Position numbers and translations under genes: made by a program. DNA of 37,827 nt from Spartobacteria bacterium. GTDB lineage: Bacteria; Verrucomicrobiota; Verrucomicrobiia; Chthoniobacterales; UBA6821. Shown here piece after piece: positions 1 through 10,513 of this stretch (positions within the stretch are counted from its first letter, which is position 1; every line of letters starts with the position of its first letter). The stretch is taken from contig CANKJN010000009.1 in assembly GCA_947482345.1 (NCBI GenBank), forward strand, positions 1 to 37,827, given 5' to 3'. The notes under the pieces were generated by a model. That model did not search any database. It worked only from the letters and a program-made list of their open reading frames with translations, and was not told the DNA's origin.

Positions 1-112
1 CCACCCGTTATGCGAAAAATGCCTCCTCCTTCCTGGCTGCTATCCAAATACGCTGCATCGCTCTCTGGGCTCTTATCTCGTGACTACACTATCTAGCGAA
101 CCTGAGGACTTA

Positions 113-143
113 CATTCCAACATTCCAACATTCCAACATTCCA
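113..143. repeat. short tandem repeat, unit CATTCCAA x ~3.9
   Basis: Read directly: cattccaa cattccaa cattccaa cattcca. Confidence 0.9.
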
Positions 144-222
144 GGTCCTCCCGATCAGAACTTGCGCTCCAAAGGGATGAACCCGTTGCGGGCGGACGGC
201 GGCCTAACAGCCTTGGCCCTGG

Positions 223-2598
223 TCAGCATGTGTTTCGTCCAGGATGCAACTGGTATGTACGTCCGTGGATCCTCAATGTGCCGGAGATTCCATCTGGCAG
301 GACGATCACAGCCGGCTGATTACGGGCGATCCGGCATTTGATCGTGCCGCGTGGATGCGGAACGTCCGCCTCGACCCATTCGAGATCTCCGAGATCGGGA
401 TGGACCTCCACCGCCTCGAATCCCCAGGCCGCTGGCCTGACGCCAAGCACCGAGGCGATGGCGTGGTGCGCAGGGTGCGCGCTCCAGCCATGGCAGTCGC
501 TGCGCGTCGGCTCCTCATGCTCGATCACTGTCGAGAGTCCGTCCGCCTGCATCCGTCGCCAAGGACCCAACCGGGTCAGGCCGGCCCCACCATGCCCCAA
601 CCGGGCCAGGGCCTCCCACACATGATGGAGGGAGGCTAAGGATGCGTTCGGCCGCAGGGTGCCCGCGGCAAGGGCCTTGGCTGCGTACTGCCGACCGGCT
701 TCCGGTAGCCCGTCAGCGCAGACCGCCCAGGCGACGGCATGTTCGCCACCAGGCGGGCCGCCAGGGGCATCGGAGAAGGCCGTGCCCAGCCAACGCTGTC
801 GCGTCAGCTCTGCACTGATCGCAGTGGCATGACGGCGCCAGCGGGTTGCCGGTTCCGCTTCACCGAGATGGTCCTCAAGCGCAGCCAGTCGGCGCAGCGC
901 CCATACCACCTGCCAGCACCACACCGTGCCTGGTCCGGGATCGGCCCCTGTCGGGATGCCATTGCCCCATTCCGGCACCCAATCGACGAACTGCCAGCCC
1001 TCCGGCGGGACCGGCAGGCCATCGGCATCCAGACGCTGCAGACAGAGATCGAGGATACCACGGGCGATGGGCAGCAGCCGGCGGATGCGCACGGCATCCC
1101 CGCGCCACCAGGCGTGGTCGTGTAGCATGACGATCCAGTGCAGGGCGAAGCCGGGGATGATCTGGGTGATGCGGGATGGAAACCGCGACGGGATCAGGCC
1201 GTCGGCCCGGCGGCCGAGTCCGATCAGTTCCAGGTTGGCCATCGTCAGGTCGGCATCAGCCCAGGTGGTATAGGCGGCCAGCGCCTGCAGATGGGCATCG
1301 GCAACGTACTGCAACTGCTCGTAGTAGGGGCAGTCCATCCAGGTCTCGTGGGCGCAGAGCCGCAGCGTCGTCCGGCTGGCGGTAATAATCGCGTCCAGGA
1401 CCGGATCGGAGCTCCTCCAAGCGGGATCCGCAGGGAACGGATAGCCGGTCTCCCGCAAGACCAAGCCGTGCAGGGTCAGCGGATCGTCGGCCGACTCCAC
1501 CGCCAGTTCGACATAGCGGCCGGCCGACCACCAGGGTGGAGTCCAGCTCCGGGCGGGGCCGCCGTCGCAGACCAGCCGGTCACCGAGACCGTCGAACCAG
1601 CGGCCGGAGACGCCGTTGCGGTCGCCCTTGCGCAGGGCTCCGGTTCCGGGCGGATCGAGCAGCAGGGCTTCGCACCACGACAGGCTGAGGCGGGACCCCG
1701 AGCCCCCCGACCAGGAGATGGTGGGATAGGCGCAGTGGTAGCAGCCAAGGTCGATGATGGCGCGGCGACGGGTACGTGGCGGCAGGATCAGGTCCTGTCC
1801 CGTCAACAAGCCTTGCCATTCGGTGGCTTCGTCGGGTCGATGCTCCTCTGCCGCGATCGGGCCTGCGCCGGCGACTCGGCTATCGAGATGACGCAGGACT
1901 CCGGGCGGGATGGGCGTTTCGTGCTGTTGCGGCAGTCGGGCTGGTGCCAATGCATGCCACAACGGTGGATGTTCGCTGGCGAAGGTCTCATCGACCCCCG
2001 GGTGAAGCACGGTCGGCGCGGACCAACCCTCATCACCATCGTCACCATCCTGCCACCCCCACGGGTGAGTGGTAGCGTCACAGCTCGCCCGGGCACCCGC
2101 GCCGAAGGCCGTTCCCGACGGGAGGTTGCCGAGTCCGGGCAGTAAACGGCAGAGCCAGGGGGCTCGGCCGGTGTCGATAACGGCCCCATGTAGGCCTTCG
2201 GCCGCACACAGGAAGCCCGGTGCAAGTCCTAACTGGGCCCAGGGCGCCGGACCGTCAGGACCAAGCCAGCGCACCTGCGCCGCCAGCACGTGGTCGCCAG
2301 CTGCCAGCTGCAGCCGCCAGCTATCGACCGGCCAGGCGCGCGGATCTCCCCGCTGCGGGCCGCGCCCGAGGAGCCGGCCATCGAGCCAGAGTTCGTAGCG
2401 CTCGTCGGCGGTGGCATGCAGCAGCACCTCGCTAGCGCAGGTCAGCGGCAGGCGCAGGCGGCAGGCGAAGGCCACCGGCCTCCCCGGTGTCAGGTCGGCC
2501 GGTGCGATCCACGAGGCCTGCCACCGACCACGCTCCGTAAAGGGTCTAGTGCGGTCGATGAAGGGCAGATGGTCGAGTCGGAGGCTAGTGGCGGACAT
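223..2598 (-). CDS. alpha-L-rhamnosidase-like protein (GH78 type)
   Basis: ORF 223..2757; start probably ATG at 2598 (MSATSLRLDHLPF) preceded by GAGGAA. Motif WMDCPYYEQLQYVADA, W-rich alpha/alpha-barrel region and C-terminal beta domain resemble bacterial alpha-L-rhamnosidases. Confidence 0.8.
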   Translation of the reverse strand: MSATSLRLDHLPFIDRTRPFTERGRWQASWIAPADLTPGRPVAFACRLRLPLTCASEVLLHATADERYELWLDGRLLGRGPQRGDPRAWPVDSWRLQLAAGDHVLAAQVRWLGPDGPAPWAQLGLAPGFLCAAEGLHGAVIDTGRAPWLCRLLPGLGNLPSGTAFGAGARASCDATTHPWGWQDGDDGDEGWSAPTVLHPGVDETFASEHPPLWHALAPARLPQQHETPIPPGVLRHLDSRVAGAGPIAAEEHRPDEATEWQGLLTGQDLILPPRTRRRAIIDLGCYHCAYPTISWSGGSGSRLSLSWCEALLLDPPGTGALRKGDRNGVSGRWFDGLGDRLVCDGGPARSWTPPWWSAGRYVELAVESADDPLTLHGLVLRETGYPFPADPAWRSSDPVLDAIITASRTTLRLCAHETWMDCPYYEQLQYVADAHLQALAAYTTWADADLTMANLELIGLGRRADGLIPSRFPSRITQIIPGFALHWIVMLHDHAWWRGDAVRIRRLLPIARGILDLCLQRLDADGLPVPPEGWQFVDWVPEWGNGIPTGADPGPGTVWCWQVVWALRRLAALEDHLGEAEPATRWRRHATAISAELTRQRWLGTAFSDAPGGPPGGEHAVAWAVCADGLPEAGRQYAAKALAAGTLRPNASLASLHHVWEALARLGHGGAGLTRLGPWRRMQADGLSTVIEHEEPTRSDCHGWSAHPAHHAIASVLGVRPAAWGFEAVEVHPDLGDLEWVEADVPHPRGTIKCRIARNQPAVIVLPDGISGTLRIHGRTYQLHPGRNTC

Positions 2599-2958
2599 GG
2601 CCGATTCCTCAGAGAGGGGAATTTGAAGCATATGTGGACATGCACGAGTTATAGATCCCATATATTCCTGTACCCCTTGGGCTGAGAACACACGCAGGAC
2701 CAAAAGAAAAAGGTCGAGCGGCCTGCGCTGCCAACCCCGGGACGCCCAATACGCCAATCATGAGTTTCCGATTGTTCATAAGCAGTGCAACCAAGCCTCT
2801 AAGCTGGCAACCAGTCAAGCCATAACCCCCCCATCATGGCGTAGTCCTGGCGGAGTCCGCAGAGATCGTTGGCGTGGCGGCGGCATCACGGCTTCGGCCG
2901 CAATCAGTAATGGAGTCGCCTTGGAATAGAATGGTGCTGTTGCTTGGTATCATGGTCT

Positions 2959-4089
2959 TTATTTTTGAAAGAGTTCTCCCGGGTTGTCCTTGATGAGCGC
3001 GCCCGGCCCGTGGCCACCTCGGTCGAGGATGAGTTCCCTGAGCGCTCCGGAATCCATGACGTTGTCCTTGATCACCACATTGCGCAGGCCCTGCGCCACA
3101 ACGCCGTAATCGGGCGACCAGTTCTCTTCTTTGCTGAAGCCGGTGCTCCCCTCGTTGTTCTCGTCATCGAGTCCGGCGACCATGGTGTTGGCGGTGACCG
3201 TCACACCTCGGGCGCCGACGAGCACGATGTGGGCGCTGCAATCCTCGCCCGGGCGGTTCCAGATGGGACGACCGCTGCGGTAGATCATGTTGCCGGTGAT
3301 GCTCGTGTAGCCGACGCGACCGACGATGCGGTTGGTCACGACCGGATTGTCGGTCGTGGCGGAAAAGAGGATCCCCGGGCCGCAGCGGTCGATATAGTTT
3401 CCGGTGATGTTGTAGTGGGAGCCGTTGAGGATGCGTAGGCCGCCGAGTTGGTTCCACTCGATCCGGTTGCCGGTGATGGTGACGGCGTTGTTCTCGCCGA
3501 TGCTCGCGTAGCCGGCTCCGCCATTGAGCGAGAGCCAGTTGTCGAGGACGAACCCGTCCCAACCGCGCACGGAGAGGCCATGGCCCTTGTTCTCTGAAAA
3601 CATGTTACCCCTCACCCGGAAGCACCAGATCCGGCTCAGGCGCACTCCGTCGCCGCTGAAGCGCGAAACCTTGCACCCCTCGATGAGGGGACTGTCCTCG
3701 GTGGTGCCGTAGTCCGGCTTGTCCACCAGGATGCCGTGCACGCCGTCGCCGAGATACTGCCCGTCGAGGCAGAGGCCGTTGACGCGGGCGCCGATGGCGA
3801 GCGTGAGATCGAGCAGGCAGGAGGCGGCGGGGTCGATCAGCTTGAGCGTGGATCCTCCGTTGCCCTTCCATGCGTAGGCGGGCGAGCCGGTGATGCCGGT
3901 GTGGGAGTGCATCTTTAATCTGCCGACGCAATAGGTTCCCGGCGGAACCTCGACGGTCGCCTGGCTTTCCGCGGCGAGATCAAGAAGCTTCTGGAAAACG
4001 GCTGTGTCGTCGGTCTTGCCATCGCCGGTGGCGCCGGCGTGTTTGACATTGAATTTGGAATCGTAGGACTTAGGAATCGTCAGCATCAT
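2959..4089 (-). CDS. right-handed parallel beta-helix protein (pectate-lyase-3 / polygalacturonase-like)
   Basis: N-term HAGATGDGKTDDTAVFQKLLD plus repeated N-x-I/T-x-G-N beta-helix rungs (ITGNRIEWN, ITGNYIDRCG, ITGNMIYRSG, VTANTMV). Confidence 0.75.
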   Translation of the reverse strand: MMLTIPKSYDSKFNVKHAGATGDGKTDDTAVFQKLLDLAAESQATVEVPPGTYCVGRLKMHSHTGITGSPAYAWKGNGGSTLKLIDPAASCLLDLTLAIGARVNGLCLDGQYLGDGVHGILVDKPDYGTTEDSPLIEGCKVSRFSGDGVRLSRIWCFRVRGNMFSENKGHGLSVRGWDGFVLDNWLSLNGGAGYASIGENNAVTITGNRIEWNQLGGLRILNGSHYNITGNYIDRCGPGILFSATTDNPVVTNRIVGRVGYTSITGNMIYRSGRPIWNRPGEDCSAHIVLVGARGVTVTANTMVAGLDDENNEGSTGFSKEENWSPDYGVVAQGLRNVVIKDNVMDSGALRELILDRGGHGPGALIKDNPGELFQK

Positions 4090-5138
4090 TTGTTGTTTAG
4101 GGGAGGAAAGTAAATCCAGAGGTGCCCGTTGCGATCATCCTCGGCGGCAAGGATCTCGCCGTCGTTTCCCTCCAGCAGATCCGCGAACTGCAGGCCGTAC
4201 CGTCGTGCGGTGAGGGTGGAGACGGGAACTCCCAGGTCGCGGGCCCATCCCCTCTCCTCTTCCGCGCCGATCAGATACCAGTGGGCGATCTCCGGGCCCG
4301 CGGAGCCGAAGATCCTGCCGTCAGGCAGGCGGCAAAACGCGTGAACCGGCAGTAGCGGGATCCGACCCCTCTCCCGCAGGGCACCAGACCGCCACTCGAA
4401 GATCCGCCCCTCGCTGTCTGCATAAACGAACCCTCCGGGGAAGAGGCGCAATGCCTGAGGAGAGGGCTCATGGATCGGGAGTTTCTCCGGCGATCCAATA
4501 TCAAGGCTATCCCAGAGGAGCGGGAAGGCTTTCCATTCGTTGCTCAGCAGGCGGGTGCCGCCGTCCGCTTCCATGGCTGCAAGGATGCCCGGAAGCTGGA
4601 GAGATTTTTCCAGCACAAGTCCATTTTCCCGCGTTGTCAGGAAAAATCCAGTTCCCCCGCCCCACGCGAAGATGCGCTCGCCCACCCCAACCATTCCCTC
4701 GATCACTTCAACCGGAAGATCCAGCATCTTTTCATACGGGGCGCAATCCACGTACCATTCTTGGATGCCCTGCCCCATGGTGGCCGTCAGACAACGATGA
4801 ATCGAGGCTCCCCCACGGCCCGAGCAGGCAAGATAAACGATCTCTCGGCAGGTCGAGGCGCGGGAAAGCAGCGCCGTGATCTCGGAGGCTCCCGCCGGTG
4901 CTCCTAGATCCAGCGCGTAACCATGGGTTCCCTTGGGCCGGAACTGCAGGAGATGGGGCACCGGCCCGCGGGTGGCGGCAAAGACGTCCCTGCCGGAGAC
5001 CGACTGGAAAAGACGCCGGAGTCTGGTCTCGTCGGCCGGCGGTGGCAGGGAGACGCCGGGAAAGCAGGGCGGCATGGCGAGGAAGGTCCCCTCGGTGACA
5101 AAGTCCCCATTGACGGGAGGTGCGGTTTCTATCCCCAT
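4086..5138 (-). CDS. beta-propeller-like protein of unknown function
   Basis: 350-aa ORF with repeated short beta-blade-like segments; 4-bp overlap with downstream CDS (ATGA) suggests translational coupling. Confidence 0.55.
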   Translation of the reverse strand: MGIETAPPVNGDFVTEGTFLAMPPCFPGVSLPPPADETRLRRLFQSVSGRDVFAATRGPVPHLLQFRPKGTHGYALDLGAPAGASEITALLSRASTCREIVYLACSGRGGASIHRCLTATMGQGIQEWYVDCAPYEKMLDLPVEVIEGMVGVGERIFAWGGGTGFFLTTRENGLVLEKSLQLPGILAAMEADGGTRLLSNEWKAFPLLWDSLDIGSPEKLPIHEPSPQALRLFPGGFVYADSEGRIFEWRSGALRERGRIPLLPVHAFCRLPDGRIFGSAGPEIAHWYLIGAEEERGWARDLGVPVSTLTARRYGLQFADLLEGNDGEILAAEDDRNGHLWIYFPPLNNK

Positions 5139-6343
5139 AATCGTAGATACTGGTCGGGACGCATGTCGCGCGGGTGGTCGGGCAGAGTGACACGGTAGGC
5201 GCCGGCGGGTTTGGCCATGATTTTCCCAAAGACCATGTTCCCGCGCGCACTGAGTGCGCCCCGTGATACGTAGTGGTTGGCCCCATTCCCACCGAAGAGC
5301 GCACCGAGTCGTTCCCAGGTATTCTTTTCGGGATCAAGACGCATGAGCATCGAGGAAGTAGTCTCCCCGGAGCAGCCTGTGCTTTTTCCGCTCCACTCGG
5401 CCTTCACCAGATAAAGCCTGTCGTCGGCTCCCCAGACGAGGCCGCCGACATGGTCGAGGTTGACCGACATGACCTCCCTCGGGTCGCGATCCTGGGTGAT
5501 CGGGCCGAGGTCTTCCAACCTTCCCACCGGCCCCTCCATCGGCCAGAAGCGGGCCAGATGGGCGTGGGCTTTCCACGGAAGCATGTAGATGGCACCGCTT
5601 CGCGGATCGGCCACAGCGTCATAGAGCACGCCATGCCATGCGGATTGGTAGACCTCGTGGGGGTAAAAATGAGGGAGCTCCTCAAGGCGCTGGCGCTCAG
5701 GATCAAACCGCAGCATCCGCCCCGAGTCGTCGAACAGATAGGCACGTCCGATCGCATCCAGAAAAATGCACTGGGTATTGACCGAACCGATGCGGTCGTG
5801 GTCGGTGAGACGGCCGGAGGCTAGGTCGTAGGAGACGAAGTGGTCGCGCGGGTAGGTGATGGCGTAGAGGACGCGGCGGCGCTCATCAAGGGCAAGACAA
5901 CGGCATCCCTCCTTGGGAATCATGAGCCGTGACTCCGTGACAACATTGGCGGATGTGTCGTAGCTGATGAGGTAGGCGCCCCGGAAAGCGCGGACCGGAT
6001 CGTTCCACGAGGCCCAGGGGTTGTAGTGTTTCTCTCCCTTCGGCGGGCCGCTAAGGTGGGTGGCGGCATGGAGCAGGCCCTTCTCACGGTCGGGGACGAA
6101 GCTGTAGTGGATCTTGCACTGCGTGGCCCGGCCGCTATCGCGCAGGTCTCCGGTCACCTCGTCCAGGTCGAACAGGTATTCGAGCGTGTCGGTAGTTTCG
6201 TCCAACCGGAGGACGGTGGCCGTCTCACCCCCCGTATGCTCGGTGCAACTGGCGATGTAGACCCTGCCGTCCGGCCCCGTCTGGACGCTCCAGCAGGAGT
6301 CCGAGAGCGGGCGCTCGGAAAATTCGTGGTATTTAAAGTTCAT
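5129..6343 (-). CDS. beta-propeller-like (SMP-30/NHL-like) protein of unknown function
   Basis: 404-aa ORF; blades such as GPDGRVYIASC, DERRRVLYAITYPRDHFVSYDLASG, DAIGRAYLFDDSGRMLRFDPE, GADDRLYLVKAEW; overlaps neighbours on both sides. Confidence 0.6.
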   Translation of the reverse strand: MNFKYHEFSERPLSDSCWSVQTGPDGRVYIASCTEHTGGETATVLRLDETTDTLEYLFDLDEVTGDLRDSGRATQCKIHYSFVPDREKGLLHAATHLSGPPKGEKHYNPWASWNDPVRAFRGAYLISYDTSANVVTESRLMIPKEGCRCLALDERRRVLYAITYPRDHFVSYDLASGRLTDHDRIGSVNTQCIFLDAIGRAYLFDDSGRMLRFDPERQRLEELPHFYPHEVYQSAWHGVLYDAVADPRSGAIYMLPWKAHAHLARFWPMEGPVGRLEDLGPITQDRDPREVMSVNLDHVGGLVWGADDRLYLVKAEWSGKSTGCSGETTSSMLMRLDPEKNTWERLGALFGGNGANHYVSRGALSARGNMVFGKIMAKPAGAYRVTLPDHPRDMRPDQYLRLWG

Positions 6344-8130
6344 GAAATGACTTCCCCGTTCTGGGCATCGAGCAGGTCGCGGAAGGGACCGGGCTTCGAC
6401 ACGAGTTCGGAGTAGGTCCCGTCCTGAACGATCGTGCCATGGTCGAATACCACCACACGGTCGCAGAAACGGACGGTCGAGAGCCGGTGGGCAATGACGA
6501 AAGCGGTATTGTCCTTCATCGCATGGGTGAGAGTCTCGGTGATCAGGCTCTCCGATGCCGTATCCAAGGCCGACGTCGCCTCGTCGAAGATGAAAATTGC
6601 AGGCTGCTGCGCCAGGGCGCGGGCGATGCCAATCCGCTGGCGCTGACCGCCCGAGAGCGTCGCCCCCCCCTCGCCCAGGATGGTGTGGATTGTGTCGGGT
6701 AATTCCCGGACAAACTCCCAGGCGTTCGCCCGTTCGAGTGCCGCCACGATTTCCTCATCAGTGGCATCCGGATTCGCGAGGAGGATGTTTTCCCTCACGC
6801 TTGCGTGGAAGAGGAAGGTCTCCTGCGGGACGACTCCGAACTGCCTCCTCACGGTCTGCAGCGACACATCGCGCAGGTCGATGCCCCCGAGCAGGATCTC
6901 CCCCTTTCCCGGGTCGTAGAGGCGTAGCATCAGCGAGACGATCGTGCTTTTCCCGCACCCCGAGTGGCCGACAAAAGCGACCTTCTGTCCGTAGGGAACC
7001 TTCAGCGAGATGCCGTGAATGACCGGGCTACCCTGATAAGCGAAGACAATATCCCTTAGCTCCACGATAGGCCGTTCCGGAATTTCAACTTCCGTGGCGG
7101 GCGCCTCGGGCGTGGAAGTCCTGTGGGCCAGGACCGACTCGATCCGGTTGAGGCCCGCATGGGCGACGCCCAGTGCAAGCGCGCATTGGAAAAGTTGACC
7201 GATGAGTGGTTGAATGCTGGCGTAGGAGGCAAGAGTGGCCACGATCTCTCCCAACTGCACCCGCCCCTGCACAAAAAGGATGGTTCCGGCCACGGCCAGG
7301 ACGGAGAAAACGACCACTTGGATGGTCTCGGACTTCAACCCCAGGAGGTGGCTCCGCACCTGGACTTCGTAGGACTTGCTGCCGATGTCGGTCGCATCCT
7401 GCCGGAAACGCTCGACCACGCTCTCCTCGGCCCCGAGGATCTTGACCGCCTTCTGGCCCCGAAGCAGCTCGGAGGCGCGCCCGGAGACGGAGCTTTCGAG
7501 CCTTTGGAAGGATTGGTTGAGTTCCCGGATTTGCTTCGTGGCTCCGGGGGAGACCCAGGCATTGAGCAAAAGCCCCATGAGGAGGATGCCAGCCAGGATG
7601 GGATTCCAGGAGAAAACCAGCGCCAGCGTCGAAAGCAGGGTGAACATCACGAAGGGAACGATCAGGATGAACTGGAACAGAAACTGTTGAACTCCCCCCA
7701 GCGGACTACCGAAGAGGTAGCTCAGCAATTCTCCCGAGGGTTTCTGTTCATGGAACCGCAGGCAGAGAAAATTGACGTGCTCGAAGAAGTCGATGCGGAT
7801 GTGAACGAGCGCCCTCGTGCAGGCACGGGTGAAGAGCCTCAGGCTGAGGTGCCAGCAGATCATCCTGCCGACGAGAGCGACGAACAGGTAAAACGCCATG
7901 AGCAGAATGGCCCCCTTGATCTTGGAAGCGGGGGAAAGATCGGCCAGAAGCACCGAGTCGGTGAGATACTTGGGGACGGCATTCTGTGCCGTAATGGCAA
8001 TGCCGCAGATCATGTTCAGCCCGAGCGCGCCGAGAATGAGCCCGTGCGAGTTTCGGAAATAGCGCCAGAGCGTTTTCCAGAACGGATACGTCTTCTCCTC
8101 AAACCGGAAGGAGTTCGTCGGCTTATTCAT
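6340..8130 (-). CDS. ABC transporter, fused permease/ATPase half-transporter (exporter fold, MsbA-like)
   Basis: N-terminal TM segments; Walker A GHSGCGKST, signature LSGGQRQRIGIARAL, Walker B IFIFDEATSALD, H-loop IAHRLSTV. Confidence 0.93.
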   Translation of the reverse strand: MNKPTNSFRFEEKTYPFWKTLWRYFRNSHGLILGALGLNMICGIAITAQNAVPKYLTDSVLLADLSPASKIKGAILLMAFYLFVALVGRMICWHLSLRLFTRACTRALVHIRIDFFEHVNFLCLRFHEQKPSGELLSYLFGSPLGGVQQFLFQFILIVPFVMFTLLSTLALVFSWNPILAGILLMGLLLNAWVSPGATKQIRELNQSFQRLESSVSGRASELLRGQKAVKILGAEESVVERFRQDATDIGSKSYEVQVRSHLLGLKSETIQVVVFSVLAVAGTILFVQGRVQLGEIVATLASYASIQPLIGQLFQCALALGVAHAGLNRIESVLAHRTSTPEAPATEVEIPERPIVELRDIVFAYQGSPVIHGISLKVPYGQKVAFVGHSGCGKSTIVSLMLRLYDPGKGEILLGGIDLRDVSLQTVRRQFGVVPQETFLFHASVRENILLANPDATDEEIVAALERANAWEFVRELPDTIHTILGEGGATLSGGQRQRIGIARALAQQPAIFIFDEATSALDTASESLITETLTHAMKDNTAFVIAHRLSTVRFCDRVVVFDHGTIVQDGTYSELVSKPGPFRDLLDAQNGEVIS

Positions 8131-8157
8131 TGGGTGTGATAAAATCGTAATTCAGGG

Positions 8158-10467
8158 CTACTCGAGAGAGCGGGCTTTCCTCAATTTGAGGTAGGCAAAC
8201 AGAGGCCAGGCGTGGGCGTGCGAGCAGAAGGCGGGAAATTCAGGCCAAATGCTTTGCTGATCTGGCAAGCCGACAGTGGGAAGCAGGGATGAGTCGAAGT
8301 TATCGGGGGCGGTCCAGATCCCCGGCCAGTAGTCGGGAAATCTTCTGGCGTGGGCCGCCAGAGTCATGGATTGAAACAAGCGCTCTGCGACCTTCCGGTC
8401 AACCTCCGCCGCGTGAACGATCGCCGGACCGATGAGAGCAAACCAGACTCCACCGTTCTCACGCCCTCCCGTCTTGAAGGGAGGAATTTCAACGGGGGTC
8501 TCCTGCTGCCGCATGCCCCAGGGTTCGGAAAGGCGGCGTTGCATTTCGCGGAGCAGGACACGCCGCTTGGCCAAGGGGGCATCTTTGATTCCCAGCGCAA
8601 AAACCTGGGGTTCCATCCACATCTGGTCGGCGCCAAGGCACCCGGCAGGAGTATGGGCCCGGGCTAAGAAAGATCGTCCCTTCCATTCTTTCATGAGGGC
8701 CGCATGCAATTCCGCACGGTAGCATCGGATCATTTTGGAAAGAATCAGAGCACGCGGGGCAATGGACTTGGAAAGCAACCGGGCCGATCTCTTCAGCGCG
8801 ATCCCAAGTTGCTCCAAAACCACGCAGGCCTGGGCTGTATTGAGATGGCTCTCCGACTGCAGAAACATGTCGGCATAGGGAACAGCGGTGGAGGCGCAGT
8901 AGATCCCGTCGTTCCAGTCGGAATTCATCAGGCGGACCAGGCCGTGGCTGCCGCGCCCGACCTCGTCCCGTAGAAAACGGAAGGCGCGTTCGGCATGCTC
9001 CAAAACGGTCACGGGTCGGCAATGCCCATCGGGAGGCCAAGGGGCGAGCTTTGTTCCCAGAAAGGCGGCATCCCCGCTGGTATCCAGATATTCGGCGAGC
9101 AATCCGAAAAAGTACAACTGCTGGTCGCTGGTCGCAAAAAAAGCCGTTGTCGTTGACCCGGGGCCGTTCTCCATGAGCCTGATTTCACCGTTGGGGGTCA
9201 TTTTCCTGCAAGCATGCCGGAGGGTATCGCTGGCGAGCCATGGCATGAGTTGGCAGAGAGGCAGGGCATGCTGAAGGTGATCCCGCGCGGAGCAGGTGAT
9301 GCCAAAGTCATACTCATAGGAGGGGCCCTGCGGTATGAATCGCACCCCGTAAACGGAACTCCACGTGGCCAGCGACAGCAGCATGGCGGAATGCCAGCGC
9401 ATCTCACGACGCAGCGGGGCGTCGCTTTCGTTCGGAAAATCGGGAACGGCGCGGGCCCAGGCCCGCCGCCATCCGGAGACAACGGCAAGGGTGGGTGCAA
9501 CGGCAAGGCGCTCTCCTCCATACAAAGCACTCCAGACCCATGCGAAGCTGCGGGTTTCGCCCGGCTCCAATCGAACCCCGGCAGAGATCCCTACCGTGCA
9601 GGCATTGCCGGAGAGGCGTGTTTGCAAACTGGGGATTTCGCGACCGAAACTTTCGCAACGGATGGCCGGGGGATGCCATTCAATCGGCGAGGAGGTGGCA
9701 GGATCCAACGATTCATAGGCACCACTGGAGGGCATCGCAGCGAAGGGAATTTCGACTGAACGCTTCGAGCATCGCGAAGTCCCTGGCTTGTATACAACGG
9801 GGTGCTTGGCTGCTGGAACATGCTGCAGGGTGATGGGGCCGTAACGCATCCCCAACTCCCTGACAAACGAGCATTCCATCGGTGCCGAACTCTCGTTTCG
9901 CAGGGAAATCGTCTCGATCCATTGGTTCGGTCTCGGGGCTTTCTCCACCGAGGGCGGACACTCGATCCGGTGCTCGAGCACAAGACCTTTGGCAGTGCGA
10001 TAGCGCCACCGGGCAAACCCGCAGCCGAAAAGGCGTTCGACCGAGGAGGCTGAGGGACTTCCCCCTATGAAGCTCCGCTTGGACGATCCTTCAAACGCTC
10101 TCAGACTACCGGCTGAGCCGTTTCGTTTCCCATTCCAGTTGAGCCGCGCCCATTCTCGAACTCCCGACAACCATTGAACGCTGCCGCTGGCATGGACGAA
10201 AAGTTTTGTCCCGTCATTGCCCACAAGGAACCACGGATCATCCGGCACTCTTGCCGGAAAACCGTCCGGCAACCGGGTGCTGACAGGCAGCCGTGCATCA
10301 AAACGAAACGCAGGCAAGCCTTGATCATCTTGAATCCAGGTACCGAAGCTTCCTCCATCGCCGCCGTTTGTTTGACCCGGTTGACTTTGGGAAGAGGCTT
10401 TTCGTTTAGAAATCTGACTCAAACGGGTCTGAGCGGTTTTCGAATTCAGGTGCAAAGTGTCATCCAT
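8158..10467 (-). CDS. GH94/GH36-type glycoside phosphorylase-like protein (divergent)
   Basis: ORF 8158..10485 (TTG start possible at 10485, ATG at 10467); contains SDWNDG and alpha/alpha-barrel segments shared with the GH94 family. Confidence 0.65.
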   Translation of the reverse strand: MDDTLHLNSKTAQTRLSQISKRKASSQSQPGQTNGGDGGSFGTWIQDDQGLPAFRFDARLPVSTRLPDGFPARVPDDPWFLVGNDGTKLFVHASGSVQWLSGVREWARLNWNGKRNGSAGSLRAFEGSSKRSFIGGSPSASSVERLFGCGFARWRYRTAKGLVLEHRIECPPSVEKAPRPNQWIETISLRNESSAPMECSFVRELGMRYGPITLQHVPAAKHPVVYKPGTSRCSKRSVEIPFAAMPSSGAYESLDPATSSPIEWHPPAIRCESFGREIPSLQTRLSGNACTVGISAGVRLEPGETRSFAWVWSALYGGERLAVAPTLAVVSGWRRAWARAVPDFPNESDAPLRREMRWHSAMLLSLATWSSVYGVRFIPQGPSYEYDFGITCSARDHLQHALPLCQLMPWLASDTLRHACRKMTPNGEIRLMENGPGSTTTAFFATSDQQLYFFGLLAEYLDTSGDAAFLGTKLAPWPPDGHCRPVTVLEHAERAFRFLRDEVGRGSHGLVRLMNSDWNDGIYCASTAVPYADMFLQSESHLNTAQACVVLEQLGIALKRSARLLSKSIAPRALILSKMIRCYRAELHAALMKEWKGRSFLARAHTPAGCLGADQMWMEPQVFALGIKDAPLAKRRVLLREMQRRLSEPWGMRQQETPVEIPPFKTGGRENGGVWFALIGPAIVHAAEVDRKVAERLFQSMTLAAHARRFPDYWPGIWTAPDNFDSSLLPTVGLPDQQSIWPEFPAFCSHAHAWPLFAYLKLRKARSLE

Positions 10468-10513
10468 GGTGATTGGGAGGATCAAACCGTCTCACGGAAG
10501 CCACAGGCGGGGA

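Noticed and set aside
1138-2145. 335-aa plus-strand ORF within the rhamnosidase gene
   Set aside because: No recognisable domain; the sense GH78 assignment is strong.
2599-2958. Search for an operator palindrome upstream of the rhamnosidase gene (e.g. gcatatgtggacatgc)
   Set aside because: Only short, low-information near-palindromes; no regulator gene nearby to support one.
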